DNA of 64,000 nucleotides from an uncultured Atopobium sp. (GTDB lineage Bacteria; Actinomycetota; Coriobacteriia; Coriobacteriales; Atopobiaceae), in NCBI GenBank assembly GCA_938028565.1, contig CALIZS010000024.1, positions 1 to 64,000 of the forward strand. Direction: 5' to 3'. Under the pieces are notes generated by a model. That model had not been told where the DNA came from. It ran no database searches and worked only from the letters and a program-made list of their open reading frames with translations. Positions 27,685 to 35,979 of this stretch are shown here, piece by piece (position 1 is the first letter of the stretch; every line of letters begins with the position of its first letter). A program made the translations under genes and the position numbers.

Positions 27685-27903
27685 AGCGCTCCATCTTTCT
27701 CATTTCTTGCAATTATTATGGCATGCGCGCGCAAAGTTTGTGCAGGTAGGTTTAATTCGTTTTGAGTTGCGGTACAGTAAATGCATACAACATCCAAGGC
27801 CGCCAGCTGCGACCTGCACCGCTCGCACCAGCTGCGACCCGCGCGACCCGCACCGCCTGCACCGCCCGCCGCGCCGACCTTGCCTGAACCAGAGAGGATA
27901 CCC

Positions 27904-29166
27904 ATGTCTGAAACCGCAACTAACCAGCTCCCCGATGTTGCCGAGCGCTTCATGCGCTACGTGCAGGTTGACTCCCAGTCCAACCCTGACAACGACATCG
28001 TCACCCCTTCCACGCCTGCTCAGCACGAGATGGCTCGCTACCTGGGCGAAGAGCTTAAGGCGCTGGGCTGCACCGACGTCACCGTTGACGAGCACGCCTA
28101 CGTCACCGGCACCTTCGCTGCATCTAAGGGCGCCGAGTCGGCTCCCGCGCTGATGCTTTGCTCGCACCTGGATTCCGTCATCGACGCGCCTGCCTCGGGC
28201 ATCAAGCCACACGTCGTCCACTACGAGGGCGGTGACCTGGTGGCCGGCGTCGTCGATGGCAAGACCATCGCTACCACCCAGGAGCAGGTCCCTGACCTCA
28301 AGGATTTCGTGGGTATGGACATCGTTTGCTCCGACGGCTCCACGTTGCTTTCCGCTGACGATAAGGCCGGTGTGGCAGAAATCTGTGCACTGCTCAAGCG
28401 TCTGGGCGACAACCCCGAGCTTGCGCACCCTACGCTCAAGATTGCGTTTGTTCCCGACGAGGAGATTGGTCACGGCGCAAGCCTGCTTGACCTGGATAAA
28501 CTCGGCGCAGCGTACGGCTACACCGTCGATGGCGAGGCTCTCGGCGAGTTCAACTACGAGTGCTTCAACGCAGCTCACGCTGACGTCTACTTCAAGGGTG
28601 TCATGGTTCACCCCGGCAGCGCCAAGGACGTCATGATCAACGCAATTACCGTGGCTTCCGAGTTCCAGCAAATGGTCCCGGCCTTTGAGCGCCCTGAGCA
28701 CACCGAGGGCTACGAGGGCTTCTACCACCCAATCGCCATCGAGGGCTCCGCGTCCGAGGTCAAGCTCAGCTACATCGTCCGCGATCACGACGCTCAGATT
28801 TTTGCTAATCGCCAGCAAGTCCTGCAGGATATCGCTGCGTTCCTGAACAAGCGCTATGGCGAGAATACCGTTCGTATTGAGATTCATCAGGAATATCGCA
28901 ACATGGCCGAGAAGTTCGAGGGCTACGAGTTCCTAATTGATTATGCGCTTGAGGCAAATCGTGAGGTTGGCATTGAGCCTATGCCTGTTGCTGCTCGTGG
29001 CGGCACCGATGGCGCTCAGCTCACCTTCCGCGGCCTGCCATGCCCTAACATTGCTACCGGCGGATACAACGCTCACTCCGTTCGTGAGTTTGTTCCTGTG
29101 CCAAGCCTTGAGGTCACTGTTGACCTTCTGGAGAAGCTCGTCGCCAAGTTTGCCGCCCGCTGCTAG
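27904..29166 (+). CDS. pepT: Tripeptide aminopeptidase (peptidase T, M20 family)
   Basis: A zinc exopeptidase that removes the N-terminal residue of tripeptides. 420 residues. The metal ligands are in CSHLDSV, SADDKAGVAE, PDEEIGHGA (catalytic E next to the ligand E) and TVDGE. The frame is open from 27781, but that extension is a Pro/Ala/Arg low-complexity translation of a GC-rich repeat; AGAGAGG before ATG 27904 sets the start. It is monocistronic. Confidence 0.94.
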   Translation: MSETATNQLPDVAERFMRYVQVDSQSNPDNDIVTPSTPAQHEMARYLGEELKALGCTDVTVDEHAYVTGTFAASKGAESAPALMLCSHLDSVIDAPASGIKPHVVHYEGGDLVAGVVDGKTIATTQEQVPDLKDFVGMDIVCSDGSTLLSADDKAGVAEICALLKRLGDNPELAHPTLKIAFVPDEEIGHGASLLDLDKLGAAYGYTVDGEALGEFNYECFNAAHADVYFKGVMVHPGSAKDVMINAITVASEFQQMVPAFERPEHTEGYEGFYHPIAIEGSASEVKLSYIVRDHDAQIFANRQQVLQDIAAFLNKRYGENTVRIEIHQEYRNMAEKFEGYEFLIDYALEANREVGIEPMPVAARGGTDGAQLTFRGLPCPNIATGGYNAHSVREFVPVPSLEVTVDLLEKLVAKFAARC

Positions 29167-29253
29167 CGCCGTCGCACCTGCATCGCACGCGAGCCACGCC
29201 GCGCGCGACCGTTTGACGTGCAGCTTTGCCATTCATAGCTAGATTTCTACCGT

Positions 29254-29300
29254 CTACGCTCCCGTTCACCCTTGTCAATAAATGGTGAGTGGGGGCGTAG
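29254..29300 (+). other. Long stem-loop between pepT and the next gene
   Basis: CTACGCTCCCGTTCACC pairs with GGTGAGTGGGGGCGTAG (small internal bulge). No T run follows, so it may be a leader structure for the membrane-protein gene at 29352 or a weak terminator for pepT. Confidence 0.5.
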
Positions 29301-29351
29301 CATAATTATGAAGGGTCATTGTTCTTTTTTTCACGGAGTAAGGGGGTCGCA

Positions 29352-29894
29352 ATGCTCGCAGTGTTTTTTGGGATCATTGTCGTTGCGGCACCCGTTATAG
29401 CTGCGTTTTTAGAGCACTCGGGAAACGTTGGAATTTCCGAGCGTCGCCACAGCCATCACGATACCTACGTGACTCCCGCCGCGCTTACACGTTCGCTCAT
29501 TATTGACATGGCTTTTGTCAGTGCAATCGCAGTTATTCTCGGCTGGCTTTGCTACGTTAACGTGTTTACGCCAAACCCAGATATTGTTATGGCGTTTTTT
29601 GCTTCCTTCTCGGTTGTCATGTTTATGGCGTGGTACATCTTGAGTCGTTATAAGGTCTCGCTTTTTGATGACGAGATGTTTGTAGTGCCCTTTGTAGGCT
29701 CTGAGATTTCCATCAACTACCAGGACATTAAGCGCATGGAGTGGGTTGGCGGCCGTCGGGGTTCTGGGTTTAGAGATCTTCTAATTTTGACTTCGAATGC
29801 GTCAAAGGTGCGTCTCTCGGGTATGATTGGACTAGACCAAGTGTTGCTCAAGATCGATCGCTTTGACGTCTTGGCACATAGTTCAACTAGATAG
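29352..29894 (+). CDS. Small membrane protein with PH-like cytoplasmic domain
   Basis: A 180-residue protein I do not recognise by name. Three hydrophobic segments are seen: residues 1-20 (MLAVFFGIIVVAAPVIAAF), about 52-75 and about 85-102. The soluble C-terminus (VSLFDDEMFVVPFVGSEI, DIKRMEW) resembles the beta strands of bacterial PH-like domains. The frame opens with TTG 29319, but AAGGGGGT sets ATG 29352. It stands alone between pepT and the phosphatase pair. Confidence 0.7.
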   Translation: MLAVFFGIIVVAAPVIAAFLEHSGNVGISERRHSHHDTYVTPAALTRSLIIDMAFVSAIAVILGWLCYVNVFTPNPDIVMAFFASFSVVMFMAWYILSRYKVSLFDDEMFVVPFVGSEISINYQDIKRMEWVGGRRGSGFRDLLILTSNASKVRLSGMIGLDQVLLKIDRFDVLAHSSTR

Positions 29895-30049
29895 AAGTAC
29901 AATGCTGCGGCTTAGCTCGTGTCAGCTTAGCTCGCGCCAGCGTAGAGCTTACTAGCTTGGAGCTGCTTTGGCGTAGGGCTGCGTCCGCTTGGACTGCGAC
30001 GCGCGTTGCGTTTGCCCAGCTACGCAGCATGCAGTAACGGGGGACGTTT

Positions 30050-30910
30050 GTGATTAAGCTTGTTTTATCTGATATGGACAACACGCTGGTACCCTTCGGA
30101 AACAAGCGTGTGTCGGACTTCACTCGCAATGCAATTCACACGCTCCTTGAAGAAACAGATATCGCTTTTGGCCCTTGTACCGGCCGAGATTACGTTGAGC
30201 TGATGCGTCTTTTTAGCCTCGACGAGTCGTGCATGCAAACAGGAGTCATGTCTACAGGCAAGCGCGTGCTGTACAAGGGCAAGACTATCTCGCTCTCCGT
30301 TTTTGATCATAAAACGCTTCAAGGCGTTGCAGACGCTATTGCAGACGAGAAGAACATGTTCTTGGTCTGCTATCCAGAACAGACTAACCTCTTTAATCCA
30401 GCGTATGTTGTTGGTGCGCCTGACAATAAAGACATTCTCGCTGATTACGAACGTAGAATGGTGTTTGTCTCGGGTATTGTCGACCAAGTCCCCGACGACG
30501 TCGATTTTATCGCCGCAACAGTTGCGTGCCCGGGAACAGAGGAGGACATGGAGCGTTGTCGCCAAAAGATTACCGCAGTCTGTCCAGATGTTTACACGGT
30601 TTCGGTCATTCCTCAATGGTTTGACGTGCTGCCCAAGGGTGTGTCTAAGCTGACTGGCTTTGAAACGCTCCTGGAAAGAACAGGTATTTCTCCAGAAGAG
30701 GTGCTTGTTTTTGGAGATGGCGAGAATGACATTGATATCCTCAGTAAAGTTCCGCACTCGGTGGCGGTGGCAAACGCAATTCCAGAGGTCAAGCAGGTAG
30801 CAAAGCATCATGTTGGCGCATCTGCAGATGACGGTGTTGCGCATGCCTTACTTGAGCTGGTACGCGCAACAAAAGCAGGGGAGACTCCCCGTTTTATGAT
30901 GGAGAACTAG
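30050..30910 (+). CDS. HAD-superfamily (Cof-type) phosphatase, first of a pair
   Basis: A 286-residue haloacid-dehalogenase hydrolase. Motif I is SDMDNTLVPFG (nucleophile and acid aspartates), motif III/IV is FGDGENDIDIL, with a Cof-type cap between. It probably dephosphorylates a sugar phosphate or cofactor. Start GTG 30050 with GGGGGA upstream. The preceding 29900-30030 is a GC-rich short-word repeat (CAGCTTAGCTCG). The second HAD gene starts one base after its stop. Confidence 0.88.
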   Translation: MIKLVLSDMDNTLVPFGNKRVSDFTRNAIHTLLEETDIAFGPCTGRDYVELMRLFSLDESCMQTGVMSTGKRVLYKGKTISLSVFDHKTLQGVADAIADEKNMFLVCYPEQTNLFNPAYVVGAPDNKDILADYERRMVFVSGIVDQVPDDVDFIAATVACPGTEEDMERCRQKITAVCPDVYTVSVIPQWFDVLPKGVSKLTGFETLLERTGISPEEVLVFGDGENDIDILSKVPHSVAVANAIPEVKQVAKHHVGASADDGVAHALLELVRATKAGETPRFMMEN

Positions 30911-30911
30911 C

Positions 30912-31709
30912 ATGATTAGACTCATTGCTTCGGACATGGACGGTACGCTGCTGGACCAGAATTCCGAGGTTCCGCCAGAGACATTCGAGCTCATCGAAGA
31001 GCTGTACAAGCGCGGCGTTCACTTTGTGGCAAGTTCCGGTCGCCGATACGATACACTGCGTTGGCTGTTTGAGCCGGTCGCAGATAAGATTGACTACGTT
31101 GCCTCCCTTGGTACGCAGGTTTATGTTGAGAACGAGGTCATCGACCGCGAGGTTTTCTCGTCAGCTTCTATTCGTAAGCTGTTTGAGTTGACGTCTGAGT
31201 TTGACTGCATTCACCTGGTTGTTTATGACCGCACGCACACGTATCTGCTGGACGATCAGAGCTCGTTTGTGCGTGAGCTGGATAAAGACCTGCCTAACGC
31301 TGAGCGCGTATTTGATCCACCTTCACCTGACATCAGTATCATCAAGGCTGCTATTTGCTGCGATTCAAGGGCTCGCTCCATGGACATGGCTATGATTCTT
31401 GAGCGCGAGATGGGCGATAGACTTTCGTTTATGCCTTCCGGAGAGACGTGGATTGACGTGGTACCTCGTGGTGTGAACAAGGCTACAGGACTTGAGCAAA
31501 TTCGCAGGTACTATGGCATTTCTCGTGACGAGATTGCTGTGTTTGGCGATTCTATGAACGATTACGCCATGCTTCGCTACGCAGGTACTGCTTACGTTAT
31601 GGACAATGCTCGCTACGCACTTAAGACGATTGCCTCCAAGGTCATTGCTCCTAACACCGAGCAGGGCGTTCAGAAAGAAATGCGTCGTATTCTGGAAGAG
31701 CTGGCGTAA
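30912..31709 (+). CDS. HAD-superfamily (Cof-type) phosphatase, second of a pair
   Basis: 265 residues. Motif I is SDMDGTLLDQ, motif II lies in VASSGRRYD, the lysine/motif III region is RGVNKATGL, and motif IV is FGDSMNDYAML. It is diverged from its neighbour but of the same subfamily and translated from the same mRNA (stop 30910, ATG 30912). The substrate is unknown. Confidence 0.88.
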   Translation: MIRLIASDMDGTLLDQNSEVPPETFELIEELYKRGVHFVASSGRRYDTLRWLFEPVADKIDYVASLGTQVYVENEVIDREVFSSASIRKLFELTSEFDCIHLVVYDRTHTYLLDDQSSFVRELDKDLPNAERVFDPPSPDISIIKAAICCDSRARSMDMAMILEREMGDRLSFMPSGETWIDVVPRGVNKATGLEQIRRYYGISRDEIAVFGDSMNDYAMLRYAGTAYVMDNARYALKTIASKVIAPNTEQGVQKEMRRILEELA

Positions 31710-31797
31710 AATTTGTGCAAAGGTCGTGCAATGAAGGTGCAGAATTCATAATTGCCGCCGAAGAATTGTGGAAGCTGTGATAAACTTCTACAGTCAC

Positions 31798-31873
31798 GGG
31801 CGATTGGCGCAGCGGCTAGCGCAGGTGCTTTACACGCACAAGGCCGGGAGTTCAAATCTCTCATCGCCCACCA
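31798..31873 (+). tRNA. tRNA-Val (anticodon TAC)
   Basis: A 76-nt cloverleaf: acceptor GGGCGAT pairs with ATCGCCC, D stem GCGC/GCGC, anticodon loop TTTACAC reading TAC, T loop TTCAAAT, and CCA encoded at 31871-31873. The rph coding frame stays open through it, so RNase PH must start downstream. Confidence 0.95.
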
Positions 31874-31923
31874 TGGAACCTCACGCGGCGCCCTCGGGTG
31901 TCGCGTTTTTTCTTAGGAGTGCA

Positions 31924-32727
31924 ATGAATAACCAGGTAGAAAGCGCGTTTTCTGGCGAGAAACCCGCGCAGGCCGACGCCATCATGCAGGCCGGAACCGC
32001 CACGGAGCCCGCGCGCTCGTTCGACCGCGCGTGGGACCAGATGCGCCCCGTCACCCTTGAGCGCAACGTTATGAAGAACGCCGACGGATCGTGCCTGGTC
32101 ACGTTTGGCGACACGCGCGTCCTGTGCACCGCTACCGTCGAAGAGGGTGTCCCCGCATGGCGACGCAGTTCTCGCGCGGGTTGGGTTACGGCCGAATACG
32201 CCATGCTACCTGCATCAACTAATCGCCGCACCAAGCGAGAGCGCGCTAACCGCAAGGGTCGCTCCATGGAGATTGAGCGCCTGATCGGCCGCTCGTTGCG
32301 CTCCGTTGTTGACCTCAACCGCCTGGGCGAGTACACCATCACGCTGGACTGCGACGTCCTTCAGGCAGATGGCGGCACCAGAACTGCAAGTATCACCGGT
32401 GCTTGGGTGGCGCTCCACGATGCTCTCTACTCACTTGTCGAGAAGGACATTCTCCCCAGACTTCCTCTCACAGGTCAGGTAGCTGCGATTTCTATGGGCT
32501 ACGTGAATGGCAAGCCGCTGCTAGACCTCGACTATCCCGAGGATTCTCATGCGGATATTGACATGAATCTTGTCGAAACAGAAACTGGACAGATAATTGA
32601 AGTACAAGGAACAGGCGAGGGCGGTCCGTTTGATCGAGAGCAACTCAACCAGCTGCTCGACCTTGGTCAAGCTGGCATCGCTCACCTTGTTGACCTGCAA
32701 AATCAAGTGACTGGATTTAGGGAGTAA
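31924..32727 (+). CDS. rph: Ribonuclease PH
   Basis: A phosphorolytic 3'-5' exoribonuclease that trims tRNA 3' ends, fittingly just downstream of tRNA-Val. 267 residues; the RPVTLERNV, GDTRVLC, EYAMLPAST and GRSLRSVVDL segments are classical. The start ATG 31924 is set by TTAGGAG; the N-terminus is about 40 residues longer than the usual start near DQMRPV. That extension contains the recurrent DNA word TGGCGAGAA (31953-31961). It is coupled to rdgB two bases on, a very common pairing. Confidence 0.95.
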   Translation: MNNQVESAFSGEKPAQADAIMQAGTATEPARSFDRAWDQMRPVTLERNVMKNADGSCLVTFGDTRVLCTATVEEGVPAWRRSSRAGWVTAEYAMLPASTNRRTKRERANRKGRSMEIERLIGRSLRSVVDLNRLGEYTITLDCDVLQADGGTRTASITGAWVALHDALYSLVEKDILPRLPLTGQVAAISMGYVNGKPLLDLDYPEDSHADIDMNLVETETGQIIEVQGTGEGGPFDREQLNQLLDLGQAGIAHLVDLQNQVTGFRE

Positions 32728-32729
32728 CC

Positions 32730-33380
32730 ATGAGTCAAAACAGTGAAAATCAGAGTTCTAACGCTGTGACCTTTGATCCAAATACAACCGTGGTAGTTGC
32801 AACAGGCAACGCTCACAAACTTGTTGAGATTGAGGCTATCCTCTCTAAGGTAATGCCTGGTATAAGCTTTGTAGCGCTTGGTCAGCTGGGCGATTTCCCT
32901 GATCCAGAGGAGAACGGTCAGACGTTCCGCGATAACGCTCTGATCAAGGCAATGGCCGCGCTTGACGAGGTAGATTGCGTAGCGGCTATTGCAGACGACT
33001 CCGGCATTTGCGTCGATGCACTGGACGGAGCACCTGGAATCTATTCTGCTCGTTATGCTGGCGAGCATGGCAATGATGCTGCAAACAATCAGAAGCTCTT
33101 GGCTGAGCTTGCTAACGTTGCCGATAAGGATCGCACTGCTCGCTTCCACTCCACCGTTGCTCTGGTCTATAGAGACGGATCTGTGCTGGTAGGAGAGGGT
33201 GACTGCGAGGGTGTTATTGGCCACGAGCCAAAGGGTCACAACGGCTTTGGCTACGACCCACTCTTCTGGCCTGAGGATGCTCCAGGTAAGACTATGGCAG
33301 AGCTTGAGCCTGACGAGAAGAACGCCATATCGCATCGTTTCCACGCTCTGCAGGATCTTTCCAAGCAGATTCTGGGATAG
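32730..33380 (+). CDS. rdgB: Non-canonical purine NTP pyrophosphatase (RdgB/HAM1)
   Basis: Hydrolyses dITP, ITP and XTP to monophosphates, keeping deaminated purines out of nucleic acids. 216 residues with the ATGNAHKLVEI start, ADDSGICVDALDGAPGIYSA metal/base region, and GFGYDPLFW. Start ATG 32730, directly after the rph stop. The first 22 residues (MSQNSENQSSNAV) are a polar extension. Confidence 0.95.
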   Translation: MSQNSENQSSNAVTFDPNTTVVVATGNAHKLVEIEAILSKVMPGISFVALGQLGDFPDPEENGQTFRDNALIKAMAALDEVDCVAAIADDSGICVDALDGAPGIYSARYAGEHGNDAANNQKLLAELANVADKDRTARFHSTVALVYRDGSVLVGEGDCEGVIGHEPKGHNGFGYDPLFWPEDAPGKTMAELEPDEKNAISHRFHALQDLSKQILG

Positions 33381-33396
33381 GCACGGCGTAGGTTTC

Positions 33397-33588
33397 GCGT
33401 CAGATTGGCGTCAGGGTCATGTCAGGTTTGCGTCAGATTTCGGACAGATAATCGCCACTGTGTCAGACTCACGTCAGAATCGCGACAGATTCCTGATAGA
33501 TTCCAGACAGAAAACTACCGATGGGTCAGGCTCGCGTCAGCTTCACGTCAGAATCGCGACAGAATCGCGACAGAATAGCGACAGAAAC
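33397..33588 (+). repeat. 11-bp-period array, 16 units with a 63-bp superperiod
   Basis: Sixteen consecutive units of the type GCGTCAGATTC. All are exactly 11 nt except unit 5 (33441-33459) and unit 10 (33504-33522), which are 19 nt, so units 1-5 and 6-10 form two 63-nt blocks. The conserved part is G(T/A)CAGA. It lies between rdgB and its terminator, 123 bp upstream of the nagB start. No protein is supported across it. Confidence 0.9.
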
Positions 33589-33607
33589 ACGCTATATAAC
33601 AGGTCAA

Positions 33608-33655
33608 AACCGGTCAGCGAGATATTTGTTCTTCTCGCCGACCGGTTACTTTTTT
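33608..33655 (+). terminator. Terminator of rph-rdgB, upstream of nagB
   Basis: AACCGGTCAGCGAGA (33608-33622) pairs with TCTCGCCGACCGGTT (33633-33647), one G-U, followed by ACTTTTTT. Its right arm contains TTCTCGCC. Confidence 0.88.
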
Positions 33656-33710
33656 GCTTGCTTCAAATGTTAAACTAAATGTAACTGTGACTTCTGTCTT
33701 GGAGGTAGAC

Positions 33711-34445
33711 ATGAGGATTGTTCGCACCCGCGATTACGAGGACATGAGCAGAAAAGCTGCAAATGTCATTTCTGCACAAATTATTCTGAAGCCAAATTGC
33801 GTTCTTGGCCTGGCAACCGGTTCAACGCCAATTGGTACCTATGCTCAGCTCGCTGATTGGTGCAAGAGGGGAGACTTGGACTTCTCGCAGGTTTCTACGT
33901 ATAACCTTGACGAGTACCGCGGTCTTTCTCACGACGATCCTCAGAGCTATCACTATTTCATGCGCAAAAACCTCTTTGACCTGGTAAATATTGATCTTGA
34001 GAATACCCATGTGCCCGACGGCTCTAATCCTGACGTCGAGGCAGCTTGCGCCGAGTACGATAGGCTTGTTGCTAAGGCTGGCTATCCTGACCTGCAGCTT
34101 CTTGGTATTGGTCACAACGGTCACATTGGCTTCAACGAGCCCGACGACCATTTCTCCAAGGGTACGCACTGCGTTGACCTCACCGAGAGCACCATTCAGG
34201 CAAACAGCCGCCTGTTTGAGCGCATGGAGGACGTCCCTCGTCAGGCTTACACCATGGGCACGCAGACCATCATGTTTGCGCGCAGCATTCTGATTGTGGC
34301 TAGCGGCGAGGACAAGGCTAAGGCTGTTTACGACATGTGCTACGGCAACGTTTCGCCTCAGTGCCCAGCCTCTATCCTGCAGCTTCATACTAACTGCACC
34401 GTTATTGCTGACGAGGCCGCCCTCTCGCTCTGCCCAGCTGAGTAA
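33711..34445 (+). CDS. nagB: Glucosamine-6-phosphate deaminase
   Basis: Converts glucosamine-6-phosphate to fructose-6-phosphate and ammonia. 244 residues, the short form. LGLATGSTPIGTY (phosphate loop), TYNLDEYRGL (catalytic aspartate) and GIGHNGHIGFNEP (catalytic histidine) are present. The frame is open from 33654, but TTGGAGG sets ATG 33711. No nagA is adjacent; it is a single-gene unit between two terminators. Confidence 0.95.
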   Translation: MRIVRTRDYEDMSRKAANVISAQIILKPNCVLGLATGSTPIGTYAQLADWCKRGDLDFSQVSTYNLDEYRGLSHDDPQSYHYFMRKNLFDLVNIDLENTHVPDGSNPDVEAACAEYDRLVAKAGYPDLQLLGIGHNGHIGFNEPDDHFSKGTHCVDLTESTIQANSRLFERMEDVPRQAYTMGTQTIMFARSILIVASGEDKAKAVYDMCYGNVSPQCPASILQLHTNCTVIADEAALSLCPAE

Positions 34446-34510
34446 GGTCTGGTTGTCCAAAGCATCCAAAAGGCTTCTTAATAGCTTTAAAAGCATTTGT
34501 CGAGAAAACA

Positions 34511-34543
34511 AAACTCCCATTCACGAGAATGGGAGTTTTTTGT
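34511..34543 (+). terminator. Terminator after nagB
   Basis: AAACTCCCATTC (34511-34522) pairs perfectly with GAATGGGAGTTT (34527-34538) around ACGA, followed by more T. Confidence 0.92.
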
Positions 34544-34608
34544 TGCGGCTTATTTTGCGTGTTCAGCGACGTATGGTTAGTTGTACTCCTTTATTGGAAT
34601 ATCAAAAA

Positions 34609-35346
34609 TTACTTATAATCCTTGAAGTAACCATTGAGAGCAAAAAGAATCTGGTAGTTAAGGCCAAGCACATAGTCGCCGTTATTGGTATGAACCGTGT
34701 GAAGCGTAAACTCAAGATTGTCACCAAACGTGATTTTATCGCCATCTTTTTTGCCAGCACGAGACATATCACCAGTTGAAAGTGGGAAAACTCTACCGGC
34801 TGGATTGACCGAAGTAACAAAGAATACAAAAGGCTCGACGGCGTTTTCACCAAGGTTAATGTGCAACTGTTTGAAAATCTGACTGTTTGTTGACACATAG
34901 ACTACTTCGTTTTTGTCGAGCAGCTTCTTCAGTTCAGGAAGAGTTGCTGCTACCCAAGGTAGATCATGGTGAACAAAGGGATTGTCGCTCGCGAGCGACT
35001 GCGCAATAGGCGAGCCGTACTGATAGACATAAACCATCTTGTTGTAGAGCTCGTTGACGTCATTAACAGAGGTCTGAGCTGGTGCGGCCTGGTTAGCCTG
35101 AACAAGCTCGATAAGGTTCATGGAATTGAGTTGGTCAGATGAAGCGCCTTTGGACTGTGCTTCAGAAACAGTTAATCCACCAAATGCGAACGACCCTACG
35201 CCAAATATCAGACAAAGTGCTGATAAAGCAATAAGGACTTTAGAAGATTTCTTTTTAGACAGAAATGCAATTCCAACAGCGAGCGCAATAAAAATGAGCA
35301 CAAAATACCAGGTCTTGCTAATGGCGTATCCCAGAGTCTCAGTCAT
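34609..35346 (-). CDS. Two-TM protein with extracytoplasmic domain, unknown function
   Basis: A 245-residue protein I do not recognise. Two hydrophobic segments lie near the N-terminus: about 13-29 (WYFVLIFIALAVGIAFL) and about 37-57 (VLIALSALCLIFGVGSFAF). The remaining 185 residues are polar and probably outside the cell (MVYVYQYGSPIAQSLASDN). AAGGAGG sets ATG 35346; the frame is open further upstream to 35670, but that stretch reads through a decayed 11-bp repeat array and has no ribosome site of note. Confidence 0.75.
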   Translation of the reverse strand: MTETLGYAISKTWYFVLIFIALAVGIAFLSKKKSSKVLIALSALCLIFGVGSFAFGGLTVSEAQSKGASSDQLNSMNLIELVQANQAAPAQTSVNDVNELYNKMVYVYQYGSPIAQSLASDNPFVHHDLPWVAATLPELKKLLDKNEVVYVSTNSQIFKQLHINLGENAVEPFVFFVTSVNPAGRVFPLSTGDMSRAGKKDGDKITFGDNLEFTLHTVHTNNGDYVLGLNYQILFALNGYFKDYK

Positions 35347-35417
35347 TGGGCCTCCTTGTGTTTTGAAGTTAGTTACTAATTTTATCAGAGGACCCCTATT
35401 TGTCATAAATTTGTTGG

Positions 35418-35483
35418 GGTTCTGACGCGCTGTCGTTGCAAGTCCGATGCCAACCTGACGCGAATCTAACGCGAATTTGACAG
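35418..35483 (-). repeat. Second, decayed 11-bp array (six units)
   Basis: Read on the minus strand it gives six exact 11-mers, for example GCGTTAGATTC, GCGTCAGGTTG and GCGTCAGAACC, the same unit as at 33397-33588. It lies 72 bp upstream of the start of the minus-strand membrane gene, so both arrays precede a gene and point the same way as it. The rest of the 35347-35651 gap has no gene. Confidence 0.75.
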
Positions 35484-35651
35484 CACAACCGATGTTGTTC
35501 CCGTGACATTTGTCGTAAAACCTTGAGATTTTATTTTCTACCTCGTATAGTGGAGTTTCGGAAATTCTGACTATTGTTTGTCGACCGGTACATATCTCCG
35601 ACACTCCACAACGTGTCGCATCGCAAACGTACTGATTGACTTGGAGGATTG

Positions 35652-35942
35652 ATGGAAAACGAGATTCCACCAGTTAATCGTGTAGACGAGATTCACGAGA
35701 AGCTCAGCTCACTTCAGGGTCAAAAGCTTAAGGTCAAGGCTAACATGGGACGTTCTCGTATTGTTGAGCGCACAGGTACCCTGGTTATGGCCCATCCATC
35801 TCTTTTCATCGTTGAGGTTGGCGAGCGCCGTGGTCGCACTGCCCGTCAGTCCTACCAGTACGTTGACGTTCTGACCGGCACTGTTGAGCTTTTTGATTTT
35901 GAGACCGGTGAGCGTTTGTTTGACTTCGAGTTTGAAGAATAG
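35652..35942 (+). CDS. veg: Veg-family protein (DUF1021)
   Basis: A 96-residue small basic protein with the Veg signature: IHEKLSSLQGQKLKVKANMGR near the start, then GTLVMAHPSLFIVEV, then SYQYVDVLTGTVEL. In Bacillus subtilis Veg promotes biofilm gene expression; the molecular role is not settled. TTGGAGG upstream of ATG 35652. It precedes ispE by 37 bases, an arrangement also seen in Firmicutes. Confidence 0.85.
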   Translation: MENEIPPVNRVDEIHEKLSSLQGQKLKVKANMGRSRIVERTGTLVMAHPSLFIVEVGERRGRTARQSYQYVDVLTGTVELFDFETGERLFDFEFEE

Positions 35943-35979
35943 TCCAGAAGCGTAATCTTCTCTGGCTAGGCTTACTCTC

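Noticed and set aside
31768..31923. N-terminal extension of RNase PH through tRNA-Val
   Set aside because: The extension overlaps a complete tRNA gene, and ATG 31924 has a good ribosome site.
33199..33678. 159-residue frame through the 11-bp array
   Set aside because: It overlaps rdgB in another frame and then translates the repeat units; no start site or family resemblance.
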